Shown here in pieces: positions 51,893 to 60,804 of a stretch of DNA of 64,000 nt. The position numbers were made by a program, and so were the translations under genes. Origin of the DNA: an uncultured Candidatus Saccharibacteria bacterium (lineage in GTDB: Bacteria; Patescibacteriota; Saccharimonadia; Saccharimonadales; Saccharimonadaceae); the NCBI GenBank assembly GCA_938045445.1, contig CALIMM010000010.1, positions 1 through 64,000 of the forward strand, given 5' to 3'. Within the stretch, counting starts at the first letter, position 1. Every line of letters begins with the position of its first letter. Under the pieces are notes generated by a model. It searched no databases. It saw nothing but the letters and a program-made list of their open reading frames with translations, and was not told the DNA's origin.

Positions 51893-52570
51893 ATGGAATA
51901 TCGCCGTCGCCGCGTCATCACGATGTTTTTGCTCGCTGGTATTGTCATTGTTGCGCTCGCGATATATGCAGCGTGGCAGTTAGCGCAGTCAAGCCACTCG
52001 CCACAGGGCAACGGCGAGGCATTGGCAACACTGGAGGCATTGCCCGTTAAGGGCCGTGCACCTAAGACTGGGTATGCGCGTAGCCAATTTGGTGCGGGCT
52101 GGGCAACGACGAGTGGCTGCGATACGCGCAATATCATCCTTGCGCGCGACCTCAAGCAGGCGGTGGTGAGTGGTAACTGTAAAGTAGCGAGTGGTCAGCT
52201 CGACGACCCATACACAGGCAAGCGCATCACCTTCCAGCGAGGGAGCGGCACGAGTACTGCAGTGCAGATCGACCACGTTGTGGCTCTCAGTAATGCCTGG
52301 CAAACCGGTGCACAGCAGCTCAGTAGCGAGCAGCGGCAGCAGCTTGCTAATGATCCACTTGAGCTTCTGGCGGTTGATGGCTCGGCCAACCAGCAAAAGG
52401 GCGATGGTGATGCTGCAACGTGGCTGCCTAGCCATAAGCCGTTTCGCTGCCAATACATCGCTCGGCAGATTGCCATCAAGCGCAAATATCACCTCTGGGT
52501 CACCTCGGGCGAAAAAGCCGCCATGCAGCGCGTCCTTGCTACGTGCCCTGGGCAGGGAGTACCTGGCTAA
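51893..52570 (+). CDS. Secreted HNH family endonuclease
   Basis: 225 residues. N-terminal membrane anchor or signal (about 9-29) followed by an exported domain matching the actinobacterial HNH/DUF1524-type nuclease: GCDTRNIILARD, VQIDHVVALSNAWQTGA, DPLELLAVDGSANQQKGD, and CQYIARQIAIKRKYHL. The Asp-His pair (IDHVV) and the downstream Asn are the metal and catalytic positions; two to three Cys may form disulfides. Likely an extracellular DNase or RNase for scavenging or defence against neighbours. It ends overlapping the HAD gene start by one base (TAATG). Confidence 0.88.
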   Translation: MEYRRRRVITMFLLAGIVIVALAIYAAWQLAQSSHSPQGNGEALATLEALPVKGRAPKTGYARSQFGAGWATTSGCDTRNIILARDLKQAVVSGNCKVASGQLDDPYTGKRITFQRGSGTSTAVQIDHVVALSNAWQTGAQQLSSEQRQQLANDPLELLAVDGSANQQKGDGDAATWLPSHKPFRCQYIARQIAIKRKYHLWVTSGEKAAMQRVLATCPGQGVPG

Positions 52571-53205
52571 TGCAGCCGAAGCTTATTGTATTCGACCTCA
52601 ATCACACCTTGATCCGCGACAACTCGTGGCGCAATCTTAATCTCGCCATGGGTATCACGCCAGAAGAGGATGCCGCCTTGATGGCACGCGCCGCCCGGGG
52701 TGAGATAACCGATGCCGAGGGCCAAGCCTGGCTGTTGCAGCGCTACCAGCAGCGGGGCGACTGCCACAGAGAGGCGGTGCAGCGTGTCCTCAGTCAGTAC
52801 ACCTATATGCCACATGCTCAAATGGTCGTTGCGGCGCTCCAAGCGCGGGGCTACCGCGTGGCCATCAACTCTGGTGCGATGGATATCTTGGTGAGCATGG
52901 TAGCAGAGCAGCTTGGCGTCGCACTTTGGCGGGCGAGCAATCATTTTATATTTGATAACCACGACATGCTGTGTCGGATTGATGCACCAGATAGCGATGC
53001 AGCGGCCAAGCTACAGCAGCTCCGCGAGCTAGCTGCCGAGCAGCAGGCTTCGCTGAGCGACTGCCTGGTGGTGGGCGATGGAGCGAACGACCTACCACTC
53101 TTTGCCGCGACAGGCAATGGGGTAGCCTTTGCTGACTCACCCGCTGCTAGGCACGCACGATGGGTTATCGCCGACCTCCGTGATGTGTTGACGATTGTTG
53201 AATAA
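52570..53205 (+). CDS. HAD superfamily hydrolase-like protein, SerB-like
   Basis: 211 residues. HAD motif I is FDLNHT (D9-L-N11-H-T13) instead of the phosphatase DxDxT, so the acid/base Asp is an Asn. Motif II is in INSGA, and motif IV in VVGDGANDLPLF, as in phosphoserine-phosphatase-like enzymes. It could be a phosphatase with reduced activity or a different transferase. Translationally coupled to the upstream nuclease gene. Confidence 0.85.
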   Translation: MQPKLIVFDLNHTLIRDNSWRNLNLAMGITPEEDAALMARAARGEITDAEGQAWLLQRYQQRGDCHREAVQRVLSQYTYMPHAQMVVAALQARGYRVAINSGAMDILVSMVAEQLGVALWRASNHFIFDNHDMLCRIDAPDSDAAAKLQQLRELAAEQQASLSDCLVVGDGANDLPLFAATGNGVAFADSPAARHARWVIADLRDVLTIVE

Positions 53206-53223
53206 GAACTTCCGCCATTCCAT

Positions 53224-53252
53224 TTGACATCCTTCGCGCTATCCGCTACACT
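53224..53252 (+). promoter_or_regulatory. Strong promoter of nusA
   Basis: TTGACA at 53224-53229, 17 nt spacer, TACACT at 53247-53252. Expected transcription start near 53259. Confidence 0.7.
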
Positions 53253-53264
53253 GATGGGTAGATA

Positions 53265-53288
53265 TCCGGCCGGCAGGTCGGAGTTTTT
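53265..53288 (+). terminator. Terminator-like hairpin in nusA leader (possible attenuator)
   Basis: A 6 bp stem TCCGGC and GTCGGA (one wobble pair) with a 6 nt loop CGGCAG, then G and five T. It lies downstream of the nusA promoter and 20 nt before the ATG, so it could terminate nusA transcripts early. It could instead end read-through from the HAD gene. Confidence 0.55.
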
Positions 53289-53308
53289 CATAGAAAGGAG
53301 TATATAAT

Positions 53309-54424
53309 ATGGAAGACCTTAATATTAAGCAGCTTACGTTAGCCTTGCGCACGATCGCTGACGAAAAGAACTTGCCTGAGGAAACTGTCCTGGGTGTGAT
53401 CGAGCAAGCAATTGCTGCCGCGTGGCGCCGCGACAATGGTGAGCGCGACCAAAACGTCCGGGCAGAGCTTAATCTCAACGACGGCACGGCAAAGGTATTC
53501 GTCATTCGCGAGATCGTTGAAGAAGTTAACTTCCCATCGACAGAGATTAGCCTAGAAGAAGCACGGGCGACAAACCCCGATGCCGAGCTGGGCGGTACCG
53601 TTGAGGAGACGCACAATGTGACGAGCTTTGGCCGTGTGGCGGCTCAGACTGCCAAGCAGGTGGTGTTGCAGCGCCTGCGCGAGGCTGAGCGCGAAGTGGT
53701 GCTGGCAGAGTTCGAAGACAAGATTGGTACCGTTGTGACGGGTATCGTCCAGCGGGTTGAGCCGCGCGTCGTGCGGGTTGAACTGGGCAAGGCAACTGGC
53801 ATCTTGCCACAGAGTGAGCAAATCCAAGGCGAGCGCTATGTGCCAGGCAGCCGCATTAAAGTATTTATCAAGGATATCGAGCGCGATAATCGTGGTCCAC
53901 AGCTTATCCTGAGCCGTGGCAACGAAGCCTTCATCGAGTATCTCTTCCGCCAGGAGGTGCCAGAGCTCGAGACAGGGGCAGTTGAGATTAAGGGGATCGC
54001 CCGCGAAGCAGGTCGCCGCACTAAGCTGGCCGTCCTGAGTACCGTGCCAGGGATCGACCCTGTTGGTACCTTTGTTGGTGGGCATGGCACGCGGGTCAAT
54101 GCTGTTGTTAACGAGATTGGTGACCAAGAAAAGATCGACATCATCATGTACGACGAAAACACCGACACGTACATTCGCAACGCCCTCAGCCCTGCTGAGG
54201 TAGTGCGAGTCGAGATTGACCGCGAGCACAAGCACGCCAAGGTATATGTAACGGAAGACCAGCAATCAATTGCGATTGGCCGCAGCGGGCAAAATGTTCG
54301 CCTGGCGAGCCGCCTTACCGGCTTTGAGCTTGATATCGAGACAGCAGCAAGCCAGCCAGCTGAGCGCAAGCCACGCAAGAATATCGAGGATGATCTCTTT
54401 AGCGCCATTGAAAACCAAGCGTAA
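53309..54424 (+). CDS. nusA: Transcription termination/antitermination factor NusA
   Basis: 371 residues. It binds RNA polymerase and nascent RNA, modulating pausing, termination and antitermination. N-terminal RNAP-binding domain (about 1-130), S1 (about 135-205, GTVVTGIVQRVEPRVVRVEL), then KH domains (GRRTKLAVLS, VGTFVGGHGTRVNAVVNEI, AIGRSGQNVRLASRLTG). The C-terminus is short as in Gram-positive NusA. AAAGGAG precedes ATG. The leader holds an attenuator-like hairpin and the gene has a strong terminator. Confidence 0.96.
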   Translation: MEDLNIKQLTLALRTIADEKNLPEETVLGVIEQAIAAAWRRDNGERDQNVRAELNLNDGTAKVFVIREIVEEVNFPSTEISLEEARATNPDAELGGTVEETHNVTSFGRVAAQTAKQVVLQRLREAEREVVLAEFEDKIGTVVTGIVQRVEPRVVRVELGKATGILPQSEQIQGERYVPGSRIKVFIKDIERDNRGPQLILSRGNEAFIEYLFRQEVPELETGAVEIKGIAREAGRRTKLAVLSTVPGIDPVGTFVGGHGTRVNAVVNEIGDQEKIDIIMYDENTDTYIRNALSPAEVVRVEIDREHKHAKVYVTEDQQSIAIGRSGQNVRLASRLTGFELDIETAASQPAERKPRKNIEDDLFSAIENQA

Positions 54425-54448
54425 AATTGCAAAGCGCTGCGACACGCC

Positions 54449-54476
54449 AACCCTACTCATAATAGAGTAGGGTTTT
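54449..54476 (+). terminator. Intrinsic terminator of nusA
   Basis: 10 bp perfect stem AACCCTACTC and GAGTAGGGTT with loop ATAATA and T-run. Confidence 0.85.
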
Positions 54477-54484
54477 GCGTGTTA

Positions 54485-54511
54485 TTAGCACTCCACCTTG
54501 ACGAGTGCTAA
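54485..54511 (+). promoter_or_regulatory. CIRCE element (HrcA operator)
   Basis: Perfect TTAGCACTC-N9-GAGTGCTAA, the conserved operator of the heat-shock repressor HrcA. It overlaps the -35 box of the clpC promoter. hrcA is not in the window. Confidence 0.93.
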
Positions 54512-54526
54512 TAAGCAGCGTATACT
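54498..54526 (+). promoter_or_regulatory. Promoter of clpC operon overlapping CIRCE
   Basis: TTGACG at 54498-54503 and TATACT at 54521-54526 with 17 nt spacer. The -35 box lies in the CIRCE spacer and right arm, so HrcA binding should block RNA polymerase. Confidence 0.8.
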
Positions 54527-54566
54527 GAGTAGGGTGGCTTTTTGGCCACAGATTTTGGAGGACGAC

Positions 54567-57056
54567 ATGGAAGATGATTTTGCAGATTTTATTAGCCATT
54601 TGAGTGATGATGCTCGTCTGAGCGTCCAGTATGCTGATGCAATTGCCCGTGGGTATGGCAACCCCTATATTGGCACCGAACACCTGCTCCTTGGTATCCT
54701 GAGCCAAAGCGCCAGCCTGGGCACCAAGGTACTGGCTGATGCTGGCATTACGCTACGCCGGGCGGAGGACTCGCTCCACCTACAGCCGCTCAAGAGTATT
54801 ACGGTGCGGACTGGTGGGGCAACTGGCCTATCTGAGACGGCTCTATTGACACTTCGGATGGGGTGGGAAATTGCGAAGGAGTATGAACATGATGAGCTCG
54901 GCACAGAGCATATTCTCTATAGCTTGCTCAAGCAAAACAACGCCCGCGCAACTGTATTGCTACGCGAAATGGGGGCAGATACCGAGGCGATCGTCCGCAA
55001 CCTCGAAGCCCACTTTGATGATATGCGCGAAGAGAGCCGCGGCGGCACGAGCACTCGCACGGACACGAAGCGTCGGCCAATGCCGCGCGGTGGCAGTGCC
55101 CTGAGCAAATACAGCATTGATCTCACGGCTAAGGCGGCCGATGGCGAGCTCGATACTGTGGTAGGGCGAGCACGCGAGACCGAACGCCTTATAACAATTC
55201 TCAGCCGTCGTACCAAGAATAACCCCGTCTTGCTGGGTGAGCCAGGGGTGGGTAAGACGGCCATCGTCGAGGGCTTGGCGCAGCGGATTGTCCGCGAGGA
55301 TGTGCCAGATAATCTGCTCGACAAGCGAGTGGTTATGCTCGATATGACGGCAATTGTGGCTGGTACTAAGTACCGGGGGCAGTTCGAGGAGCGGCTGACG
55401 GCACTGATCCGCGAGATTACCAAGCAGGGCAACATTATTGCCTTTATCGATGAACTGCACATGCTTGTAGGAGCTGGCTCAGCAGAAGGTGGCGCGATGG
55501 ACGCAGCTAATATCCTCAAGCCAGCGCTAGCTAGAGGTGAGTTGCACCTCATCGGTGCGACGACGCTGGAGGAATATCGCAAGCATATCGAGAAAGACAG
55601 CGCGCTCGAGCGCCGCTTTCAGACAGTACTCGTTAAGGAGCCAAGTGTGAAGGATACGGTGGCAATCCTTAAGGGGCTATGCAGCTACTACGAGAAGCAC
55701 CATGGGGTAAAGATCAGCGATGAGGTGATCGAGTCGGCAGTGTATATGAGTGACCGCTATGTGGCCGATCGCTTTATGCCCGACAAGGCGATTGACGTGA
55801 TTGATGAAGCAGCAGCGCTGGTACGCGTTAAGAAGGGGCACAAGCCAAGCAAGCAGCGCGAGTATGTCCGTGAGCTCAAAGCGCTCAACGAGAAGATGGA
55901 AGACGCCGTGGCAGCAGAAGACTACGAGCGTGCTGCCTTGTATAAGCAACGCATTAGCCAATTAACTGATCAACTCGAGCAGGCTCGCCGCGAGCAAGGT
56001 CGCAAAACTCCACTAGTGCTCACCGATGATCATATTGCTCGTGCTATTGCTGTGATGACGCGTATTCCGGTTGAGAAAGTTCGCACAAGTGAGGCGAAGC
56101 TCCTGCGCAATCTCGAGAAGCACCTTGGGAAGTATCTGATTGGCCAGGAAGAAGCAGTTAGCAAAGTGGCTCGGGCTATTCGGCGCAGTCGTAGCGGGGT
56201 GGCGAGCAGCCAGCGGCCGATCGGTAGCTTTGTCTTTATGGGGCCAACCGGTGTTGGTAAGACCGAGCTAGCGCGCGTGCTTGCTCGTGAGGTGTTTGGC
56301 TCGGATGATGCACTGATTAAGATCGATATGAGTGAGTTTGGCGAGAAGCATACCGCGAGCCGGCTTGTTGGTGCGCCTGCTGGCTATGTAGGTTACGACG
56401 ATGGCGGCAAGCTAACAGATAAGGTGCGGCGCCAACCCTATAGTGTGGTGTTGTTTGATGAAATCGAAAAGGCTCACCCCGATATCTTCCAGATGTTGCT
56501 GCAGCTGCTTGAGGATGGCACATTGACCGACTCGACTGGTCGTGTCGTGAGCTTCCGCAACACAATCATCATCCTCACCAGTAATCTTGGAGCAGACAAA
56601 ATGCAGCACAATCGCAGCCTCGGCTTCCAGGCCAAACTAGCCGACGAGGACGATACAGCACAGCAACAGCGACGCAATGAGTCGTATACACGCGAGGCAC
56701 TGGAGCGCTTCATGCGGCCGGAGCTAATCAATCGGTTTGACGCAATTATCACCTTCCGCCCGCTCACCAAACCAGAGGTTGGGAAGATATTCGACTTGCA
56801 GATTGCTGAGCTCAATCGGCGTTTGGCGCGCCAGAGTCTCGCCGTCAAGGTGTTGCCAGCGGCAAAGCGACGGTTGATCGCTCAGGGTTACAGCCGCACC
56901 TTTGGGGCGCGACCGCTGCGGCGCACGATTGAGGACGAGCTGGAGCACCGCCTTGCGGAGGGGATCTTGGCCCATCACTACGCCAAAGGGTCGGTCTTGA
57001 CAGTTGGAGTACGAAAAGGGGAGCTGACGATTGACGCACGTAGCGAAAAGGCCTAA
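54567..57056 (+). CDS. clpC: ClpC-type AAA+ unfoldase, ATP-binding subunit of Clp protease
   Basis: 829 residues from the ATG after TGGAGG. It unfolds substrates for ClpP or acts as chaperone. Clp N-domain repeats (about 1-145), AAA-1 with Walker A GEPGVGKT (about 223), a middle region carrying a UVR motif ([24 protein letters not shown]), AAA-2 with GPTGVGKT (about 558), and C-terminal D2 small domain. The UVR motif identifies ClpC rather than ClpB. Controlled by CIRCE. It overlaps the next gene by 26 bp and heads an operon with a HELLH membrane protein, radA and a PIN/TRAM gene. Confidence 0.94.
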   Translation: MEDDFADFISHLSDDARLSVQYADAIARGYGNPYIGTEHLLLGILSQSASLGTKVLADAGITLRRAEDSLHLQPLKSITVRTGGATGLSETALLTLRMGWEIAKEYEHDELGTEHILYSLLKQNNARATVLLREMGADTEAIVRNLEAHFDDMREESRGGTSTRTDTKRRPMPRGGSALSKYSIDLTAKAADGELDTVVGRARETERLITILSRRTKNNPVLLGEPGVGKTAIVEGLAQRIVREDVPDNLLDKRVVMLDMTAIVAGTKYRGQFEERLTALIREITKQGNIIAFIDELHMLVGAGSAEGGAMDAANILKPALARGELHLIGATTLEEYRKHIEKDSALERRFQTVLVKEPSVKDTVAILKGLCSYYEKHHGVKISDEVIESAVYMSDRYVADRFMPDKAIDVIDEAAALVRVKKGHKPSKQREYVRELKALNEKMEDAVAAEDYERAALYKQRISQLTDQLEQARREQGRKTPLVLTDDHIARAIAVMTRIPVEKVRTSEAKLLRNLEKHLGKYLIGQEEAVSKVARAIRRSRSGVASSQRPIGSFVFMGPTGVGKTELARVLAREVFGSDDALIKIDMSEFGEKHTASRLVGAPAGYVGYDDGGKLTDKVRRQPYSVVLFDEIEKAHPDIFQMLLQLLEDGTLTDSTGRVVSFRNTIIILTSNLGADKMQHNRSLGFQAKLADEDDTAQQQRRNESYTREALERFMRPELINRFDAIITFRPLTKPEVGKIFDLQIAELNRRLARQSLAVKVLPAAKRRLIAQGYSRTFGARPLRRTIEDELEHRLAEGILAHHYAKGSVLTVGVRKGELTIDARSEKA

Positions 57057-58029
57057 GCGCCTCCTCTCAACACTGGTCGGCCTAGTGATGATCGGTGGCA
57101 TGGCTTGGGCTGGGCTGACCTATGGCCCAGAGCTCTACGATGCCGCAGTGGCGAGCCGGTACCAGCCCGATAGTGCAATGCAAGCGGTGATTGATCAGCT
57201 TGAGCTGACCGACAAAGGTCGGCAGCTGCTCTATGCGAGTCAGCCACAATTGCAGGACAAGACTGAGTTTAACAAAAGCTGCAAATCGACTGAGCGCACA
57301 GCAGCTATCCTTGGTTGCTACCACCTGCGCCGGATTTACGTCTACAATGTACAGAATCAAGAACTGACTAACGCCGAACCCGTCACGACAGCGCACGAGC
57401 TCTTGCATGCTGCATATGAGCGGCTTGGCCCAAGCGAGCGACAGCGGATTGACAAGCTTATCGAAGCAGAGTACGCCAAGATCAAGACCAATCCGGTCAT
57501 CGCCTCAATGGTGAAGTATTATGACCAGGCCGAGCCAGGCGAGCGTAATAATGAGCTTCATTCTATTATTGGTACGCAGATTGGTACAATCAACAGCGAG
57601 CTAGAGCAGCACTATAGTCGGTATTTCCGTAACCGTGCGGCGATTGTCGCACGCAGTGATGCCTACCAAGCTGTCTTTGACAAAGTCGATCAAGAAGCCA
57701 AAGCGCTCAGCAAGGCAATCAACCAAGAAGCTACCCAGCTCCCCACTGACCAAGCACAGTACAAAGAGATGGCTGAGCAGCTGTCGGCTGATATCAAGGT
57801 ATTTAATGCCAGAGCCCAAAATGGTGGCTTTCGCGATGATGCATCATTCCAGGCAGCGCGCAAGAAGCTCTTGGCACGCCAGCGAGCACTTGAGGCACAG
57901 CGGCTCGCGATTAATCAGCGCGTTGAGATATATAATGCGAAGATCACTCGGCTCAATGCCTTGTCGGTACGCGCTAATGAGCTGAACCAAAGCATTAATG
58001 GCATTGAGCAGCCTAAGGAGCAAGTGTAG
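57031..58029 (+). CDS. Membrane-anchored protein with HExxH motif, possible metalloprotease
   Basis: 332 residues; TTG start supported by AAGGGGAG 9 nt upstream and by overlap with clpC. One transmembrane helix (about 11-30) precedes an exported or anchored region: H122-E-L-L-H126 in TTAHELLHAAYERL, a zinc metalloprotease signature, with possible third ligand Glu downstream (LIEAEYAKI). Cysteines C84 and C96 lie upstream. The C-terminal half is coiled coil (about 235-325). In Firmicutes this operon position is held by mcsB/ctsR or disA; the protein here is unrelated to them. Role in proteostasis is inferred from context. Confidence 0.8.
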   Translation: MTHVAKRPKRLLSTLVGLVMIGGMAWAGLTYGPELYDAAVASRYQPDSAMQAVIDQLELTDKGRQLLYASQPQLQDKTEFNKSCKSTERTAAILGCYHLRRIYVYNVQNQELTNAEPVTTAHELLHAAYERLGPSERQRIDKLIEAEYAKIKTNPVIASMVKYYDQAEPGERNNELHSIIGTQIGTINSELEQHYSRYFRNRAAIVARSDAYQAVFDKVDQEAKALSKAINQEATQLPTDQAQYKEMAEQLSADIKVFNARAQNGGFRDDASFQAARKKLLARQRALEAQRLAINQRVEIYNAKITRLNALSVRANELNQSINGIEQPKEQV

Positions 58030-59384
58030 TGGCACGAGCTCGCACGATATTTGTCTGCCAGCAGTGTGGTGCGCGCTCACCAAAGTGGATGGGCAAGTGT
58101 GAGCAATGTGGCCAGTGGAATAGCCTCGTCGAGCAAGCACCAGCCCCAGTGGGTAAATCGGCTGTGGCACGCAGCGCTGGCCAAGGTACGTTGCTACAGC
58201 CGCGGCCAATCACTGCTGCAAGCCAGGATGAGCCAGCAGCTCGGCTTGCAACGGGCATTGCCGATCTTGATGCAGTGCTGGGTGGTGGTATTTTGCCGGG
58301 TGGTGTGCTTCTCTTGGCGGGGCAACCGGGTATAGGCAAGAGCACTCTCTTGCTCCAAGTCGCGCATGCGGTTGCGCAGCAGCAAGCGGTGCTCTATATC
58401 AGCGGTGAGGAGTCGGCTGGGCAGGTAGCGCTGCGAGCGACGCGACTGGGTGCCGACCAGCACGAGGCATTGTCTTTTGCCGCAAGTACGAGCGCCGATG
58501 ATATTGCGGCTACCATCCGTACCGGTCAATACCAGCTGGTAATTGTCGATTCAATTCAGACGTTGAGTCTGGCTGAGATCACCAGTGCACCAGGCACTGT
58601 AAGCCAAATTACTAACGCCAGCAACGTTATTATTCAAGCGGCCAAGCAATCAGGGACGGCGGTAGTGCTGGTGGGTCATGTGACGAAGGAAGGGTCAATC
58701 GCGGGGCCCAAGGTACTTGAGCATCTCGTGGATGTGGTACTGCAGTTTGAGGGCGATCGCTATGGCGGCTTTAAGGTGGTGCGGGCCATCAAGAATCGCT
58801 ATGGCAGTACGAATGAAGCGGCGATTTTTGCTATGGGTGAGCACGGCCTGACAGTGGTCGAGAACCCCTCAGCTGCACTACTTGCCGAGCGCCAAAATGC
58901 CGATGGCTCGGTGGTGTTGGCTACCCTTGAGGGTAACCGCCCTATCCTTGTCGAGATCCAAGCACTTGTCAATCCAACCCATTTCGGGTATCCTAAGAGG
59001 ACAGCCAGCGGATTTGATCTCAACCGACTCAACCTTTTGATCGCTGTCCTCGAGCGGCGCACCAAATTGCAATTATCCGATAAAGATATCTACATCAACG
59101 TTGTCGGTGGACTCAAACTGGCTGATCGGGCGGCCGACTTAGCCGTCGTCATGGCAATTGCTAGTGCTGCTGCTGGTCGACGCCTTGATGATGGTGTAGT
59201 AGTGTTTGGCGAGGTGGGCCTTGGCGGTGAAGTACGCAGCGCCCAAGCGCCCAAGCGGCGCATTGCTGAGGCGCAAAAGCTCGGCTTCACCAAAGCGATT
59301 GCCCCGCACTCTGGCCTCAAGACGCCCTTTATCCATGACGTGCGCGATATCCGCAGTGCACTCATTACCTATCTAAAAACATAA
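58029..59384 (+). CDS. radA: DNA repair protein RadA
   Basis: 451 residues, GTG start overlapping the previous stop (TAGTG). It aids branch migration in recombination. N-terminal zinc finger C10-xx-C13...C24-xx-C27, RecA-like ATPase with Walker A GQPGIGKST, the RadA-specific KNRYGSTNE motif and a C-terminal Lon-like domain (KLADRAADLAVVMAIASA and VFGEVGLGGEVR). Length is normal. Part of the CIRCE-controlled operon. Confidence 0.96.
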   Translation: MARARTIFVCQQCGARSPKWMGKCEQCGQWNSLVEQAPAPVGKSAVARSAGQGTLLQPRPITAASQDEPAARLATGIADLDAVLGGGILPGGVLLLAGQPGIGKSTLLLQVAHAVAQQQAVLYISGEESAGQVALRATRLGADQHEALSFAASTSADDIAATIRTGQYQLVIVDSIQTLSLAEITSAPGTVSQITNASNVIIQAAKQSGTAVVLVGHVTKEGSIAGPKVLEHLVDVVLQFEGDRYGGFKVVRAIKNRYGSTNEAAIFAMGEHGLTVVENPSAALLAERQNADGSVVLATLEGNRPILVEIQALVNPTHFGYPKRTASGFDLNRLNLLIAVLERRTKLQLSDKDIYINVVGGLKLADRAADLAVVMAIASAAAGRRLDDGVVVFGEVGLGGEVRSAQAPKRRIAEAQKLGFTKAIAPHSGLKTPFIHDVRDIRSALITYLKT

Positions 59385-59397
59385 TAAAAGGAACAAC

Positions 59398-60582
59398 ATG
59401 CAATTATCTACTATTGTGTTGCTTATCATCACACTTATTATCCTTGGCGAAGTCAGCTACCTCCTGGCTCGGCTGCCACGCAATACACTTAAGACGAAGG
59501 GGCGAGCGCTGCTGGTCGATACCTCAGTGCTGATGGATGGCCGCATTACGGCCGTTGCCAAAACAGGATTTATAGGAGACACGCTGGTGATCCCACGGAG
59601 CGTGGTGGGCGAGCTGCAATTTTTGGCAGATCACGCAGACAGCGACAAGCGAGCTCGTGCGCGCTATGGCCTCGACGTCGTGACGGAACTGCAGGCGATG
59701 GATGAAGTTGAAGTAGAGCTCTTGCAGGATGGCAGCAAAGCACGTGAAGGGGTTGACGAGCGGCTGCTGAGTTTGGCCAAGCAGCATGGCGCGTGGCTGC
59801 TCACGATTGATTATAATCTCAACAAAGTTGCCGCTGTGGAGGGGATTGGCGTGCTCAATATCAATGAGCTGGCGCAGAGCATCCGGATGGCGCATTTGCC
59901 TGGCGAGCACCTGACGCTAGCGCTCCTCCAGAAGGGGCAGGACGCCCATCAGGCGGTGGGGCACTTACCTGATGGCACAATGGTGGTCGTGGAGCAAGCC
60001 AGCAGCCAGCTGGGCCGCACCTGCGAAGTGGAGATTATTCGCAACCTTCAGACCGCTGCAGGCAAGATGATCTTTGCCAAGCTCGTCAAAAAGCCAGCAG
60101 CTCAGCCAGCCAAAGTGCACTCAGCTGAAGCATTATCGGAAAAAGCAGCAGCGCAAGAGGAGCCAGCAGCTCAACCATCTACTCGGCCCAAGCCAGCAAA
60201 GACCTCGCGCTCTCGCCAACTAGCGCAGGCTCGTGTTACCACAGCTCCAGCAGAAAAAACAGACAAGAAAAATGACCAGCCAGCCTCAAGTCAGCCCCAG
60301 CGAACGGCGCGTGTGGCTCGTGAGAAAACAAAGCCAGCAGAGCAACCACAATCAAAGCAGCTAGCCAAGCGTACCTCTCGCGCGCGAGCCGCTACGGCTC
60401 CGAAATCTCCGCAGGCTGCTTCATCTTCTCAATCCGGACATGCCAAGCAGCCAACAACGGGCCGCACCTCACAAGCAACCACGCAAGCTACCTCCAAAAA
60501 ACGAACCGCTCGTTCGCCATCACGTCGCCGTGTTGACCACGAAGCAGCGCTGCTTGATTTGGTAAAAAAGCAGACGGATTAG
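59398..60582 (+). CDS. PIN and TRAM domain protein (YacL-like) with long basic tail
   Basis: 394 residues. One N-terminal membrane helix (about 4-25), PIN nuclease domain (about 38-160, D41 in LLVDTSVLMDGR, E72, D120 and D138 as metal ligands), TRAM RNA-binding domain (about 165-230), and a tail (about 231-394) of Ala/Lys/Pro/Ser/Arg low complexity. YacL of Firmicutes has more N-terminal helices, the same PIN-TRAM core and the same operon neighbour radA. Predicted RNase at the membrane; target unknown. AAAAGGAAC precedes the ATG. Confidence 0.9.
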   Translation: MQLSTIVLLIITLIILGEVSYLLARLPRNTLKTKGRALLVDTSVLMDGRITAVAKTGFIGDTLVIPRSVVGELQFLADHADSDKRARARYGLDVVTELQAMDEVEVELLQDGSKAREGVDERLLSLAKQHGAWLLTIDYNLNKVAAVEGIGVLNINELAQSIRMAHLPGEHLTLALLQKGQDAHQAVGHLPDGTMVVVEQASSQLGRTCEVEIIRNLQTAAGKMIFAKLVKKPAAQPAKVHSAEALSEKAAAQEEPAAQPSTRPKPAKTSRSRQLAQARVTTAPAEKTDKKNDQPASSQPQRTARVAREKTKPAEQPQSKQLAKRTSRARAATAPKSPQAASSSQSGHAKQPTTGRTSQATTQATSKKRTARSPSRRRVDHEAALLDLVKKQTD

Positions 60583-60804
60583 TAGTTTATATTTCTTAGC
60601 TGAAGGTGTACATAGATAAACGTATCATGACGATGCCAGAAGCCGTCCCAATTCATGCGCGAGCACCATGGCTTGAAGATTAGACTGGTCTCAGGAGGGG
60701 TTATTACAAAGCTAGCGGATAGCAAAGAGATATTGTTTGATTTTTGATACATGATTCTCAGGGTGCTATACTGATGGTAGTAGTACCATGAAAGGGAAGC
60801 GACT

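Noticed and set aside
54485..54511. Reading the CIRCE inverted repeat as a second nusA terminator
   Set aside because: The match to TTAGCACTC-N9-GAGTGCTAA is exact, it has no T-run, and nusA already has a terminator at 54449.
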